A program made the translations under genes and the position numbers. This document shows positions 18,289 through 26,173 of a stretch of DNA of 64,000 nt, one piece after another. The stretch's first letter is position 1. The number at the start of each line of letters is the position of its first letter. Origin of the DNA: JAKAGZ01 sp963783855. Its GTDB lineage: Bacteria; Bacteroidota; Ignavibacteria; Ignavibacteriales; Ignavibacteriaceae. Where the stretch lies: the NCBI GenBank assembly GCA_963783855.1, contig CAWAPE010000003.1, positions 62,001-126,000 of the forward strand. Direction: 5' to 3'. Under the pieces are notes generated by a model. It made no database searches. It saw nothing but the letters and a program-made list of their open reading frames with translations, and was not told the DNA's origin.

Positions 18289-18774
18289 AAAATGACCATC
18301 TTATTTATTGCTATTATATCTCGTGGACTGTCACTATCCACAATTCAATCCTATGTAATTATACACCAAATCTTAAGCATAATTCTCACCAATCTTTTCT
18401 TAGTAAAATATTTCTTGTAAAATTAGATAAGGTACTATTCGGATATTTTGGGAGCTTTATAAAATCTTGAAGCGATGGAGTTCTGAATAGGGATAACATC
18501 ATCAGTATTTGGGGGACATTGTGGACCCTCCAATTTAAGCACCTGCACTTATTAAGGGGAAGAATTTGAAAAAGAGCATAGCACAAAAGTAAGCTGTATA
18601 AAAGAATTATGATTCAATATATAAATTATTTGGAGAGTCTTATGTAATCTTATTCTTTTGGCTGTCATTTCATATAATTTCGCAGTCAAATCGCTGGAAG
18701 GTCAAAGTAATATTGTTTATTTTAAGCTAGGGTCATTTTAGAATTATCAGTAATTGATTGCAGGGGGAATTCTA

Positions 18775-20103
18775 ATGAGTCCGGAACATTGCCAGTCTAA
18801 TGAAATTCTCAATTCTCTTCCTGAAGGAATATTTTCCGTCGACAAGGAATTTAAAATAAGATTTTTTAATTCCTATGCAGAAAAGATAACAGGCCTAAAT
18901 TGTGAACAGGTACTAGGTAAATATTGTAAAGATATTTTCCACTCAAAATTCTGTAACAGCCAGTGTCCTATTGTAAACGTACTTGAGCTCAAGAAACCCC
19001 TCTATGATCTTGAAACTCATTTTAAATTTAATGGTGTCTTAAAATCGGTCAGATTAAACACTTCAATTATTAATAATGAAAATTCTCAACCTGTAGGCGG
19101 TGTTGTCTCTTTCAGAGAAGCGATACCTTCGATAAAAACTGAAGAATATCTAAAAAAGAATCATCAGTTCTGTGGTATTGTTGGATTAAGCAAATCTATG
19201 ACAGATATATTTAATCTAACAGTTGAAATTGCCGATTGTGATGCAAGTGTTCTAATTGCTGGTGAAACAGGTACCGGTAAAGAACTTATTGCCGATGCAA
19301 TACAAGCAACAAGCAGGAGAAAGGACAAACCCTTTGTAAAAGTAAATTGTGCTGTGCTTCCACCTGCGTTATTAGCCAGTGAACTATTTGGCCATATAAA
19401 AGGTGCATTTACTGATGCCGTAAAAGATAGAACTGGCAGATTTGAGCTCGCTGACAATGGTACAATATTCCTTGATGAAATTGCCGAGATGCCTGCGCAA
19501 ATGCAACTTCAATTATTACGCGTAATCCAAAATGGAACATTCGAAAAAGTAGGGGAATCAATCACGAGGAGGGTTGACGTAAGGGTTATCGCGGCTACTA
19601 ATCTTAATATTGAAAAAGCTATTAAGGAAGGGAAATTCAGAGAAGATTTATTCTTTAGACTCAATGTTATACCGATTACAATTCCGCCACTTCGGGAAAG
19701 GAAAACTGATATTTTATTTCTTGCAAAACATTTTCTCAATAAATTTACGATTGCCTATAAAAAGGGAATTGAGGAAATTGAACAGAACGCGCTGGATTGT
19801 CTGATAAAATATGACTGGCCCGGTAATGTAAGAGAACTGGAAAATGCAATTGAATTTGCATTTATCAGAACTAATCCGCATCAATCCATTAGCATATGCA
19901 AATTGCCTCCTGCTATCAGAGAAAATTATAACTGCCAGCAAATAGAAAAAGATGCAGAAACAAAATTAGATGATTCGCTTAAAACTAATGAAATTCTAGC
20001 ATTGCTCAATAAATATAATTGGAATAAAACTCAGGTTGCACGCGAAATGGGCATTAATCGGACTACATTATGGAGACATATTAAGAATTTCGGTCTCGAA
20101 TAG
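18775..20103 (+). CDS. PAS-domain sigma-54-dependent Fis-family activator (GAFTDA variant)
   Basis: The ATG at 18775 follows CAGGGGGA, giving 442 residues. A PAS domain spans about 7-120 and contains the Cys cluster YCKDIFHSKFCNSQCP, found in a subset of PAS sensors and suggestive of redox or metal sensing. The AAA+ domain (about 135-365) has Walker A GETGTGKE near residue 163 and Walker B TIFLDEIAEM near residue 229. The sigma-54 contact loop reads GAFTDA (near residue 210) instead of the canonical GAFTGA. A Fis-type helix-turn-helix ends the protein (NKTQVAREMGINRTTLWRHI). It is the first gene of the island and lies directly upstream of the redox genes it probably activates. There is no receiver domain, so it should respond directly to a cytoplasmic signal. 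Confidence 0.9.
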   Translation: MSPEHCQSNEILNSLPEGIFSVDKEFKIRFFNSYAEKITGLNCEQVLGKYCKDIFHSKFCNSQCPIVNVLELKKPLYDLETHFKFNGVLKSVRLNTSIINNENSQPVGGVVSFREAIPSIKTEEYLKKNHQFCGIVGLSKSMTDIFNLTVEIADCDASVLIAGETGTGKELIADAIQATSRRKDKPFVKVNCAVLPPALLASELFGHIKGAFTDAVKDRTGRFELADNGTIFLDEIAEMPAQMQLQLLRVIQNGTFEKVGESITRRVDVRVIAATNLNIEKAIKEGKFREDLFFRLNVIPITIPPLRERKTDILFLAKHFLNKFTIAYKKGIEEIEQNALDCLIKYDWPGNVRELENAIEFAFIRTNPHQSISICKLPPAIRENYNCQQIEKDAETKLDDSLKTNEILALLNKYNWNKTQVAREMGINRTTLWRHIKNFGLE

Positions 20104-20113
20104 TCAATAATTC

Positions 20114-20153
20114 ATGCAACAATGTGTTGCATTGAGTTTCAATGTTTGCAACA
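20114..20153. promoter_or_regulatory. TGCAACA inverted repeats, likely activator (UAS) sites
   Basis: ATGCAACA-ATG-TGTTGCAT is a perfect 8-bp-arm palindrome at 20114-20132. A second small one, TGTT-TGC-AACA, is at 20143-20153. They lie about 70-95 bp upstream of a candidate -24/-12 promoter, the usual place for enhancer sites of sigma-54 activators. ATTGCAA-type repeats also precede the second sigma-54 regulator gene. Confidence 0.5.
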
Positions 20154-20198
20154 CTTCCATAAAATCCTATCATTATTGCATAATTTGCCACAAAATTT

Positions 20199-20216
20199 TT
20201 GGCATTTCGCTTGTCT
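20199..20216 (+). promoter_or_regulatory. Candidate sigma-54 (-24/-12) promoter
   Basis: TTGGCATTTCGCTTGT keeps the TTGGCA -24 element and TTG at the correct spacing, with GT instead of GC at -12. It would start transcription near 20225, almost at the first ATG (20228). Either translation begins at a later ATG (20237 or 20290) or the message is nearly leaderless. That tension lowers confidence. Confidence 0.35.
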
Positions 20217-20227
20217 ATACACCTAAC

Positions 20228-20671
20228 ATGAGTGAAATGCTTGCAAATCAATATTTCCTTACAAGAAAATACAACCTTGCAGCTAAGGAAATGGAGGAGT
20301 CCATCTTTCCGGTAGACAATAATAAATTAATTATTAAAAAACTTATCATTTGCTATACTCAAATTAATAAGCCCTCAGAAGCTCTAGATTTATTCCTGGA
20401 AATAATAAAAACTGATATAGATACTATTATAAAAACAGATCTAAACTCAGATGATTGTCCGTGCTTTGAGTTAATAGAAAGAATAAAATGCGACTTTGTA
20501 AAATATGAGGACGAGTTCACCAAATCATATATACTTGGTATCCTCTTCTTGTATTGCAACATCAAGCAGTCTTTGGATTATTTTAAAGCTGCAGGGGGAA
20601 TTGACGCTTCAAACAAAAAAATAAGGAACATAATTAAAATCCTGAAAAACAAAATAAATAATTATAATTAA
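20228..20671 (+). CDS. TPR-like hypothetical protein
   Basis: About 147 residues from the ATG at 20228. Later starts at 20237 or 20290 are possible because a promoter-like element lies immediately upstream. Two helix pairs at the N-terminus (LANQYFLTRKYNLAAKEM, CYTQINKPSEALDLFLEII) look like TPR units. A DDCPCFELIE segment follows, then a third helical region (YILGILFLYCNIKQSLDYF). It has no signal peptide, so it is cytoplasmic. It lies 124 bp after a sigma-54 activator and 41 bp before the split-Soret-like gene, probably in one operon with the latter. Role unknown, perhaps a partner or chaperone for the exported redox protein. Confidence 0.65.
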   Translation: MSEMLANQYFLTRKYNLAAKEMEESIFPVDNNKLIIKKLIICYTQINKPSEALDLFLEIIKTDIDTIIKTDLNSDDCPCFELIERIKCDFVKYEDEFTKSYILGILFLYCNIKQSLDYFKAAGGIDASNKKIRNIIKILKNKINNYN

Positions 20672-20712
20672 GGATTATTCCGAAACAATCTTTACTTAAA
20701 AGGGGTGGTTAA

Positions 20713-21834
20713 ATGAAAAACAATATTACAAGAAAGGATTTTCTGGTAAATTCATCAAAAGCTGCAGTTGGGTTAACTGCAGTGGGCGCATTATCAAGCC
20801 TTATTACGACAGCTACTGCTAAAGGTGGTACTAATGATACTGCTTGGCCGTGGCCTTATGTAACTTTAGATCCTGATGAAGCCAGAATAAAAGCACATTA
20901 TCTTTATTACAATGGAAAAGCATGTTGTGCAGGTGTATTTGGCGGTATCTTAGAATTATTAAAAGCAAAAGTTGGCGATCCCTATAATAGTCTTCCAATG
21001 GAAATAATGTTATTCGGAGGTGGCGGGGGTGCCGGCTGGGGCTCATTATGTGGTACTCTTAATGGAGGTGCTGCTTTAATTAGTCTCGTTACCGATGCAA
21101 AATCTTACGGTGAGCTTGTTAAGGAGCTTTGGGGTTGGTATTCAACTGAACTATTGCCTTCCAATACTGCCAACAATTTTGCTGCACAAAATAAATATCT
21201 TGCCCATAAATATGACGGCTCTCTTCCTCAGAATATTGCCGGTAGTGTACTTTGTCACGTTTCTGTTACAGATTGGTGTGTCGTTGCAGATAAGACAGTT
21301 GGGTCAACGGAAAGAAAGGAAAGATGCGCAAGAATAGCTGGAGATGTCGCAGCAAAAACAGTTGAAATATTAAATGCAAAGTTTGCAGGAACTTTTACAC
21401 CTACATATTCAAGAGATTTAGAAATTGTTGGTTGTTTGATATGTCACTCTACTGCTCAAAAATATGCAGTAATGACAGAAATGAAATGTACACCATGCCA
21501 TTCTAGTCCCCATAGTGCCACTGGTACTGCAAATGAAATATCAAAAGTTCCTCAGCAGTATAATATAATGCAGAACTATCCAAACCCATTTAATCCATCC
21601 ACTACTATAAAGTTCTCTCTGCCAAATCAGGATAAAGTACAGGTTGCCATTTATGATATTCAGGGAACTTTGGTTAAAAATTTGATTAATCACGAAGAAT
21701 ATGGAGCTGGTACTTATTCTATCAAATGGAATGGCAAAAATGAATTTGGAAATCAGGTTGCTAGTGGTATTTATATTGCTAGAATATTAACTAATAGATT
21801 TAGCAAAGCTATTAAAATGAACTTACTAAAGTAA
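20713..21834 (+). CDS. Split-Soret-cytochrome-like C_GCAxxG_C_C protein with Tat-like signal and T9SS sorting domain
   Basis: 373 residues. The N-terminus ITRKDFLVNSSKAAVGL resembles a twin-arginine signal with RK in place of RR. The C_GCAxxG_C_C core follows: KACCAGVFGG near residue 70, an unusual Gly run (FGGGGGAGWG), and SLCGTLNGGAALIS. Two haem c motifs, CLICH near residue 241 and CTPCH near residue 259, match the layout of split-Soret cytochrome c of Desulfovibrio, in which two haems sit at the end of this fold. Residues about 285-373 form a full T9SS sorting domain (NYPNPFNPST ... ASGIYIARI). The product is therefore probably a surface-anchored dihaem redox protein. AAGGGGTGG precedes the ATG. 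Confidence 0.85.
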   Translation: MKNNITRKDFLVNSSKAAVGLTAVGALSSLITTATAKGGTNDTAWPWPYVTLDPDEARIKAHYLYYNGKACCAGVFGGILELLKAKVGDPYNSLPMEIMLFGGGGGAGWGSLCGTLNGGAALISLVTDAKSYGELVKELWGWYSTELLPSNTANNFAAQNKYLAHKYDGSLPQNIAGSVLCHVSVTDWCVVADKTVGSTERKERCARIAGDVAAKTVEILNAKFAGTFTPTYSRDLEIVGCLICHSTAQKYAVMTEMKCTPCHSSPHSATGTANEISKVPQQYNIMQNYPNPFNPSTTIKFSLPNQDKVQVAIYDIQGTLVKNLINHEEYGAGTYSIKWNGKNEFGNQVASGIYIARILTNRFSKAIKMNLLK

Positions 21835-21857
21835 GAAGTCCAGCATAGATTATAGAT

Positions 21858-21882
21858 AAAGGCACCTAAGAATGGTGCCTTT
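21858..21882. terminator. Bidirectional terminator
   Basis: AAAGGCACC and GGTGCCTTT form a perfect 9-bp stem with a 7-base loop between two convergent genes, with A and T tracts on the respective sides. Confidence 0.85.
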
Positions 21883-21888
21883 ATTGCT

Positions 21889-23619
21889 TTAAATGATCTT
21901 AAACTTCTTCATTTTTCTCCATAGGGTTGAAGGATCAATTTCTAATTCTTTAGAGCTTTTTTTTCGGCTCCAGTTATTCTTTTCTAAAATGGAAATTATA
22001 TATTCTTTCTCTGCATTTTTGAAGTCCCTTTTTACATTGGTGTTATTCGATTCAGTCTTTTTCCTATCCGGTTCTCTCAATCTTTTTGGAAGGCATTCTA
22101 CCTGAATTATTTCACCGGTACACAGAACAAAACAATGTTCAATTACATTTTCGAGTTCTCTTATATTTCCGGACCAGTTGCAATCCATAAGAATATCGTA
22201 AGCAGCTGATGAAAATTGTTTTATATTCTTTTTAAACTTTTCATTAAATTTTTGGATGAAATGATTAATGAGCAATGGGAAATCATCCATCCTTTCTCTT
22301 AAAGGTGGTAAGTGAATATTTATTACATTAATCCTGTAAAATAAATCTTCTCTAAATATTCCGGCAGCAATTTCGTTATTAAGATCCTTGTTCGTTGCAG
22401 CAATTATTCTGGTATCCATTTTTATTGATCTGTTCCCCCCGACTCTTTCGAATTCTCGTGTTTCTAAAACTCTCAGGAGTTTTGTTTGTAAATTGGTTGA
22501 AAGATCACCAATCTCATCGAGAAATAAGGTTCCTCCCTGCGCAAGTTCAAATCTTCCGATCTTGGTTTTAACTGCTCCTGTAAATGCCCCTTTTTCGTGA
22601 CCAAATAATTCACTTTCTATGAGAGTTTCAGCAAATGCACTGCAATTAACAGCAATGAACGGTCCTGTCTTTCTTACGCTATTAAGGTGAATTGCACGCG
22701 CAGCCAATTCTTTGCCGGTTCCGCTCTCACCGGTTATTAGGACGGAAGTGTCGGTTTGTGATACACTTTCCAGCACTGAAATGATTTGTTTTATTTCCTT
22801 ATTTCTACCAACTATATTTTCATACTTAAAAAACTCACTAAGATGTGCTGATAAATTTTTGATTTCAGATATATCAATAAATGTTTCAACAGCACCGACG
22901 TTTTCGTTTTTGTTATTAAGAAGGATGCCTGAGTTAACACGGATAGGTATTGTTTTCCCATTTTTATGAAATATCTCCAACTCATTACCAATCATAGCCT
23001 TCCCTTTATGCATAGTCTGTTCCATGTGGCAGCCATTGCGGCAAAGAGATGAACTGAAGATACTCCAGCATTTTTTCCCTAACGCCTCTGACTTTTTATA
23101 GCCGGTTATTTTTTCGGCAGATGTATTGAAAGATGTTACCGTCCATTCATTATCAATTGTGAATGTGCCTTCAATGTTACTGTTGAATATAGCGTCCAGC
23201 TTGTTTTTTTGATCTAACAACTCAGAAGTTTTATGATTAAGCTCTTCAGCCATTGAAAGCATTTCTCTTGTATTCCGAAAAACTAAAACTACACTGAGTA
23301 CAACATTATTCTTCAAAATAGGTGTAATTGATGCCAGGACATTAATAAGATTTCCGTTTTTTTCATTAATCTTGAATGGCAGGTTAGAGTAAACCCGTTT
23401 TTCTGAAATTGTCTCACCAATATATTTTAATTCATCACTTGTTTCGCTAAATAGTAAAGTACTTTTTTCCCCGACTATTTCATCTTCCGAAAATCCAGTA
23501 ATACGCGAAGCAGCCTCATTAAAAACAATAATGTTTCGGTCTATTCCTATCACCACAATTCCATCCGGAATTGCTGCTACTTCTTTTTGCTGATCAATTA
23601 TGCTTTGGAGATTTTTCAT
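21889..23619 (-). CDS. Double-PAS sigma-54-dependent Fis-family activator
   Basis: 576 residues. PAS domain 1 spans about 12-130 and PAS domain 2 about 140-255. The second carries the Cys cluster KKCWSIFSSSLCRNGCH, equivalent to that in the other regulator. The AAA+ domain has Walker A GESGTGKE near residue 297, the canonical GAFTGA loop (EKGAFTGAVKTKIG) and Walker B TLFLDEIGDL. The Fis helix-turn-helix ends the protein (SRKKSSKELEIDPSTLWRKM). It is convergent with the split-Soret-like gene and divergent from the DUF89-NifX-Mrp genes, so it is placed to control that operon. It has no receiver domain. Having two related activators with matching Cys-PAS modules in one cluster is notable. Confidence 0.92.
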   Translation of the reverse strand: MKNLQSIIDQQKEVAAIPDGIVVIGIDRNIIVFNEAASRITGFSEDEIVGEKSTLLFSETSDELKYIGETISEKRVYSNLPFKINEKNGNLINVLASITPILKNNVVLSVVLVFRNTREMLSMAEELNHKTSELLDQKNKLDAIFNSNIEGTFTIDNEWTVTSFNTSAEKITGYKKSEALGKKCWSIFSSSLCRNGCHMEQTMHKGKAMIGNELEIFHKNGKTIPIRVNSGILLNNKNENVGAVETFIDISEIKNLSAHLSEFFKYENIVGRNKEIKQIISVLESVSQTDTSVLITGESGTGKELAARAIHLNSVRKTGPFIAVNCSAFAETLIESELFGHEKGAFTGAVKTKIGRFELAQGGTLFLDEIGDLSTNLQTKLLRVLETREFERVGGNRSIKMDTRIIAATNKDLNNEIAAGIFREDLFYRINVINIHLPPLRERMDDFPLLINHFIQKFNEKFKKNIKQFSSAAYDILMDCNWSGNIRELENVIEHCFVLCTGEIIQVECLPKRLREPDRKKTESNNTNVKRDFKNAEKEYIISILEKNNWSRKKSSKELEIDPSTLWRKMKKFKII

Positions 23620-23653
23620 TCTACCCCATTATATTTCTTATCTATGTAATAAA

Positions 23654-23715
23654 TATTGCAAGATTATTGCAATAAAGCAATGGATGCGATAATAACTTGC
23701 CGAAATGCAATAATC
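23654..23715. promoter_or_regulatory. Cluster of ATTGCAA-type inverted repeats in the divergent promoter region
   Basis: Within the 255-bp gap between the minus-strand regulator and the plus-strand DUF89 gene, ATTGCAA and its complement recur: ATTGCAAG, the perfect palindrome TTATTGCAATAA at 23664-23675, AAGCAATG and ATGCAATAATC. The motif shares the TGCAA core with the palindrome at 20114. It is a likely binding site for one or both Fis-family activators. No clean -24/-12 element was found here. Confidence 0.45.
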
Positions 23716-23874
23716 TAATATGTAATAATGCTAAAAACAGTCAAAAGCAAGCTTTTTTGCAGGCATTATAATTGGATAGTAGAATAGAATGCGCACAATA
23801 TTAACGGCTTTGATAATATTAAATGGGATGCCACTAAATCCAAAAAATTAAATGTTAAACTAAAGGTAAAAAAA

Positions 23875-24759
23875 ATGTTGATCTCTCCAGGTTGTATTCC
23901 GTGCATAGTAAAGCAATCCTATACTCTCAGTCGTCTTCTTGGTGTTGAAGATAAAAATATACAAAGCCAGATTATCTACGATACAATTTCTTCATTAGCA
24001 GGGAATAAAGAAATACAGTCTGCACCGCACTTCTCAATAAAACTTAAAGCAATATTAGCTAACCATCTTAACGGCAATAGTTCTTTCAAAATAATAAAAG
24101 AAAAAAACAGGCTGAATGCAGAGAGGTATTTGAAATATCTTGAAACTATGATTGAAAGTGCTGAAGATAAATTAGAAATGGCTGTTAGAATTTCTATTAT
24201 TGGCAATGCAATCGATCTTGGAGCTAATCCTAATTATGACCTCGAGAAAGAAATTAACACAATTACATCATCACAAATAAATCTTGATTCTATTGGCATA
24301 TTCAAAGAAGAATTAAATAATGCAAAACGTATTTTATTTATTGCAGATAACTATGAAGAAGCTCTTTTTGATAAGTTCTTAATAAGTCAACTGCGATCAA
24401 AGGAAGTCACTTTTGCTGTTAGATCGAATGAAATATTAAATGATATAACTCTTGAAGATGCACATAATTTAGGGATTGATAAACTTTGTAAAGTAATAGG
24501 AAGCGGGAGCAAAATTTCCGGAACTGACTTAGCCGAATGTACGACTGAATTTTTAAGTTATTACGAAAGCGCCGATATGGTAATAGCAAAAGGACAGGGG
24601 AATTTTGAAACACTTATGAATGCTGAACGTCCAATTCATTTTTTATTTAAAGTTAAATGTGAAGTTATTGCTGAAATATGCGGCTATCCTCTTGGGAGTG
24701 GGTTATTGTATCTAAAAATTGAAAAGAGAAAAAATGAAAACATACTGATAAATGTATAG
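23875..24759 (+). CDS. DUF89 family protein (ARMT1-like damage-control phosphatase fold)
   Basis: 294 residues. The N-terminal CIPCIVKQ motif (a CxPC near residue 7) and the core motifs IADNYEEALFDK near residue 155 and VIAKGQGNFETL near residue 235 match the archaeal-type DUF89 family. Those acidic and Asn residues bind a divalent metal, and related proteins hydrolyse phosphate esters of damaged metabolites. The usual DNAGE is DNYEE here. DUF89 proteins of this type often neighbour Mrp/NifX-type genes. It is the first gene of a run that continues into NifX and Mrp genes. The substrate cannot be told from the sequence. Confidence 0.75.
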   Translation: MLISPGCIPCIVKQSYTLSRLLGVEDKNIQSQIIYDTISSLAGNKEIQSAPHFSIKLKAILANHLNGNSSFKIIKEKNRLNAERYLKYLETMIESAEDKLEMAVRISIIGNAIDLGANPNYDLEKEINTITSSQINLDSIGIFKEELNNAKRILFIADNYEEALFDKFLISQLRSKEVTFAVRSNEILNDITLEDAHNLGIDKLCKVIGSGSKISGTDLAECTTEFLSYYESADMVIAKGQGNFETLMNAERPIHFLFKVKCEVIAEICGYPLGSGLLYLKIEKRKNENILINV

Positions 24760-24861
24760 ATGCAATTATAAGGATGTTAAATAAATAAAATAATTATTGA
24801 GAACAATAAATGGGTAAGAATAGATTTTATTTGTAACGATTTCAATAACAAGGAGTAAATT

Positions 24862-25260
24862 ATGGTTATTTGTATAGGGACAGACGGAAACAATTTAGAG
24901 AGCCAGACTGCAAAACGATTTGGGCACTCTAAATACTACATCCTTTTTAATACTGAAACCAAAATGTTAGAAGCAATAAAAAATGAAGATAAAGATAAAC
25001 ACGATCACGGAATTCTCAATAATTTTTTTGATAAAGGTGCTAAAATATTTATTGTCGGCAATGTTGGTCCGCATGCTTTTGAAATTATGAAATCCAACGG
25101 AAGTATAATTTATTTAGCCCGTAAGATGAAAGCTGCTGAAGCTATTTCAGCATTAGACAGAGACGGGCTGAAAGAATTGCTTGAGCCGACCGTAAAAAAT
25201 AGTATGAATCATGGAATGCATGAGCACGAAGTTAGGCATAGACATCGTTGGGGTGAATAA
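24862..25260 (+). CDS. NifX/NifB-family metal-cluster-binding protein, His-rich tail
   Basis: 132 residues. The fold signature of the dinitrogenase Fe-Mo cofactor biosynthesis family is present: VICIGTDGNNLESQTAKRFG at the N-terminus, HSKYYILFNTE, and FIVGNVGPHAFEIM in the middle. The C-terminus has eight His in 20 residues (NHGMHEHEVRHRHRWGE), suggesting metal binding. AAGGAG precedes the ATG. The Mrp ATPase gene follows 62 bp downstream, the pairing seen in ORP-type cluster systems. There are no nifHDK or nifEN genes in the window, so a role in nitrogenase is unlikely. Confidence 0.85.
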   Translation: MVICIGTDGNNLESQTAKRFGHSKYYILFNTETKMLEAIKNEDKDKHDHGILNNFFDKGAKIFIVGNVGPHAFEIMKSNGSIIYLARKMKAAEAISALDRDGLKELLEPTVKNSMNHGMHEHEVRHRHRWGE

Positions 25261-25322
25261 TCAATTTTGGACTGAAGTGATTAAACTTAAATAATTAATA
25301 AAAATATTTTTACAGAGTAATT

Positions 25323-26162
25323 ATGAATCAACAAGAAAAACAGAAATCTTTTGAAGAAGAAGAGAAAAGAATTTCCGAAACTGTGTCAAAAATTAAACAC
25401 CGTATTGCTGTATTTAGCGGCAAAGGCGGAGTAGGAAAAACTACAGTAAGTATTAATCTTGCTTATGCATTGCAATTAGGAGGTTTTTCTACCGGAATTC
25501 TTGATGCTGACATTACCGGACCTAACGTTCCCAAAATGTTAAATGTAAATGACGATTTAATTTTTCTTAACGAAAAGATTATTCCATTTGAAAAATACGG
25601 CGCTAAAATGATATCGATGGCAAGTTCTCTAAAAAACGGTCAACCACTAATTTGGCGCGGACCCATGAGATCAAAAGTCATTAATCAGTTTTTAGCCGAT
25701 GTTGATTGGGGCGAGCTTGATTATTTGGTTGCCGATTTACCTCCCGGAACAGGTGATGAAATTTTAACCATAGCACAGGAAATGAAACCTGATTATGCCG
25801 TAGTGGTGACCACTCCTCAAGAAGTTTCTGTTTTAGATGCAGAACGCACTATTAATATGGCAAAAAAATTAGACATTCCTTTTATCGGTATTGTTGAAAA
25901 TATGTCGGGATTTATATGCCCTCACTGCAGTGCCATAATTAATATTTTCGGTGAAGGGGGCGGAAAAAAGCTAGCTGATACTTGCGGTGTTCCGTTTCTC
26001 GGTTCAATCCCGATTGATATTGATGTGCGCATACTTGGTGATGGTGGCAAACCAATTGTTATCGAAAAACCAAACTGTGAAACAACAAACTTGTTTAAAT
26101 TAATTGTGAACTTGATTGAAGAACATTATCAAGAAGAATTATCAACAACAGCCAAAAACTAA
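25323..26162 (+). CDS. Mrp/NBP35-family P-loop ATPase (Fe-S cluster carrier)
   Basis: 279 residues. Walker A SGKGGVGKTT near residue 38, switch motif ADLPPGTGDE and VTTPQEVSVLDAERT are diagnostic of the Mrp/NBP35 family. C-terminal FICPHCSA provides the CxxC that binds a bridging [4Fe-4S] cluster between subunits. The N-terminal MIP18-like domain found in long Mrp proteins is replaced by a short charged helix. The gene sits between a NifX-like protein and an octahaem cytochrome, 11 bp before the latter. Likely role: assembly or delivery of a metal-sulfur cluster to the NifX-like proteins or to a redox enzyme of this cluster. Confidence 0.92.
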   Translation: MNQQEKQKSFEEEEKRISETVSKIKHRIAVFSGKGGVGKTTVSINLAYALQLGGFSTGILDADITGPNVPKMLNVNDDLIFLNEKIIPFEKYGAKMISMASSLKNGQPLIWRGPMRSKVINQFLADVDWGELDYLVADLPPGTGDEILTIAQEMKPDYAVVVTTPQEVSVLDAERTINMAKKLDIPFIGIVENMSGFICPHCSAIINIFGEGGGKKLADTCGVPFLGSIPIDIDVRILGDGGKPIVIEKPNCETTNLFKLIVNLIEEHYQEELSTTAKN

Positions 26163-26173
26163 TAGGTATTTAT

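Larger units (their letters stand above)
18066..18774. other. Gene-poor 709-bp region with hairpin, tRNA 3'-end copy and poly-C tract
   Basis: No convincing gene. It holds a terminator-like hairpin (18165-18205), the copy of the tRNA-Ser 3' end (18198-18220) and an 11-base C run (18278-18288). The remainder to 18774 shows only short frames with stops on both strands, and contains the promoter region of the following sigma-54 regulator. Confidence 0.6.

Noticed and set aside
20114..20227. Upstream extension of the 20228 protein with a CIICH haem-like motif
   Set aside because: The extension has no signal peptide and overlaps a perfect palindrome and promoter-like element, so the CxxCH there is probably chance.
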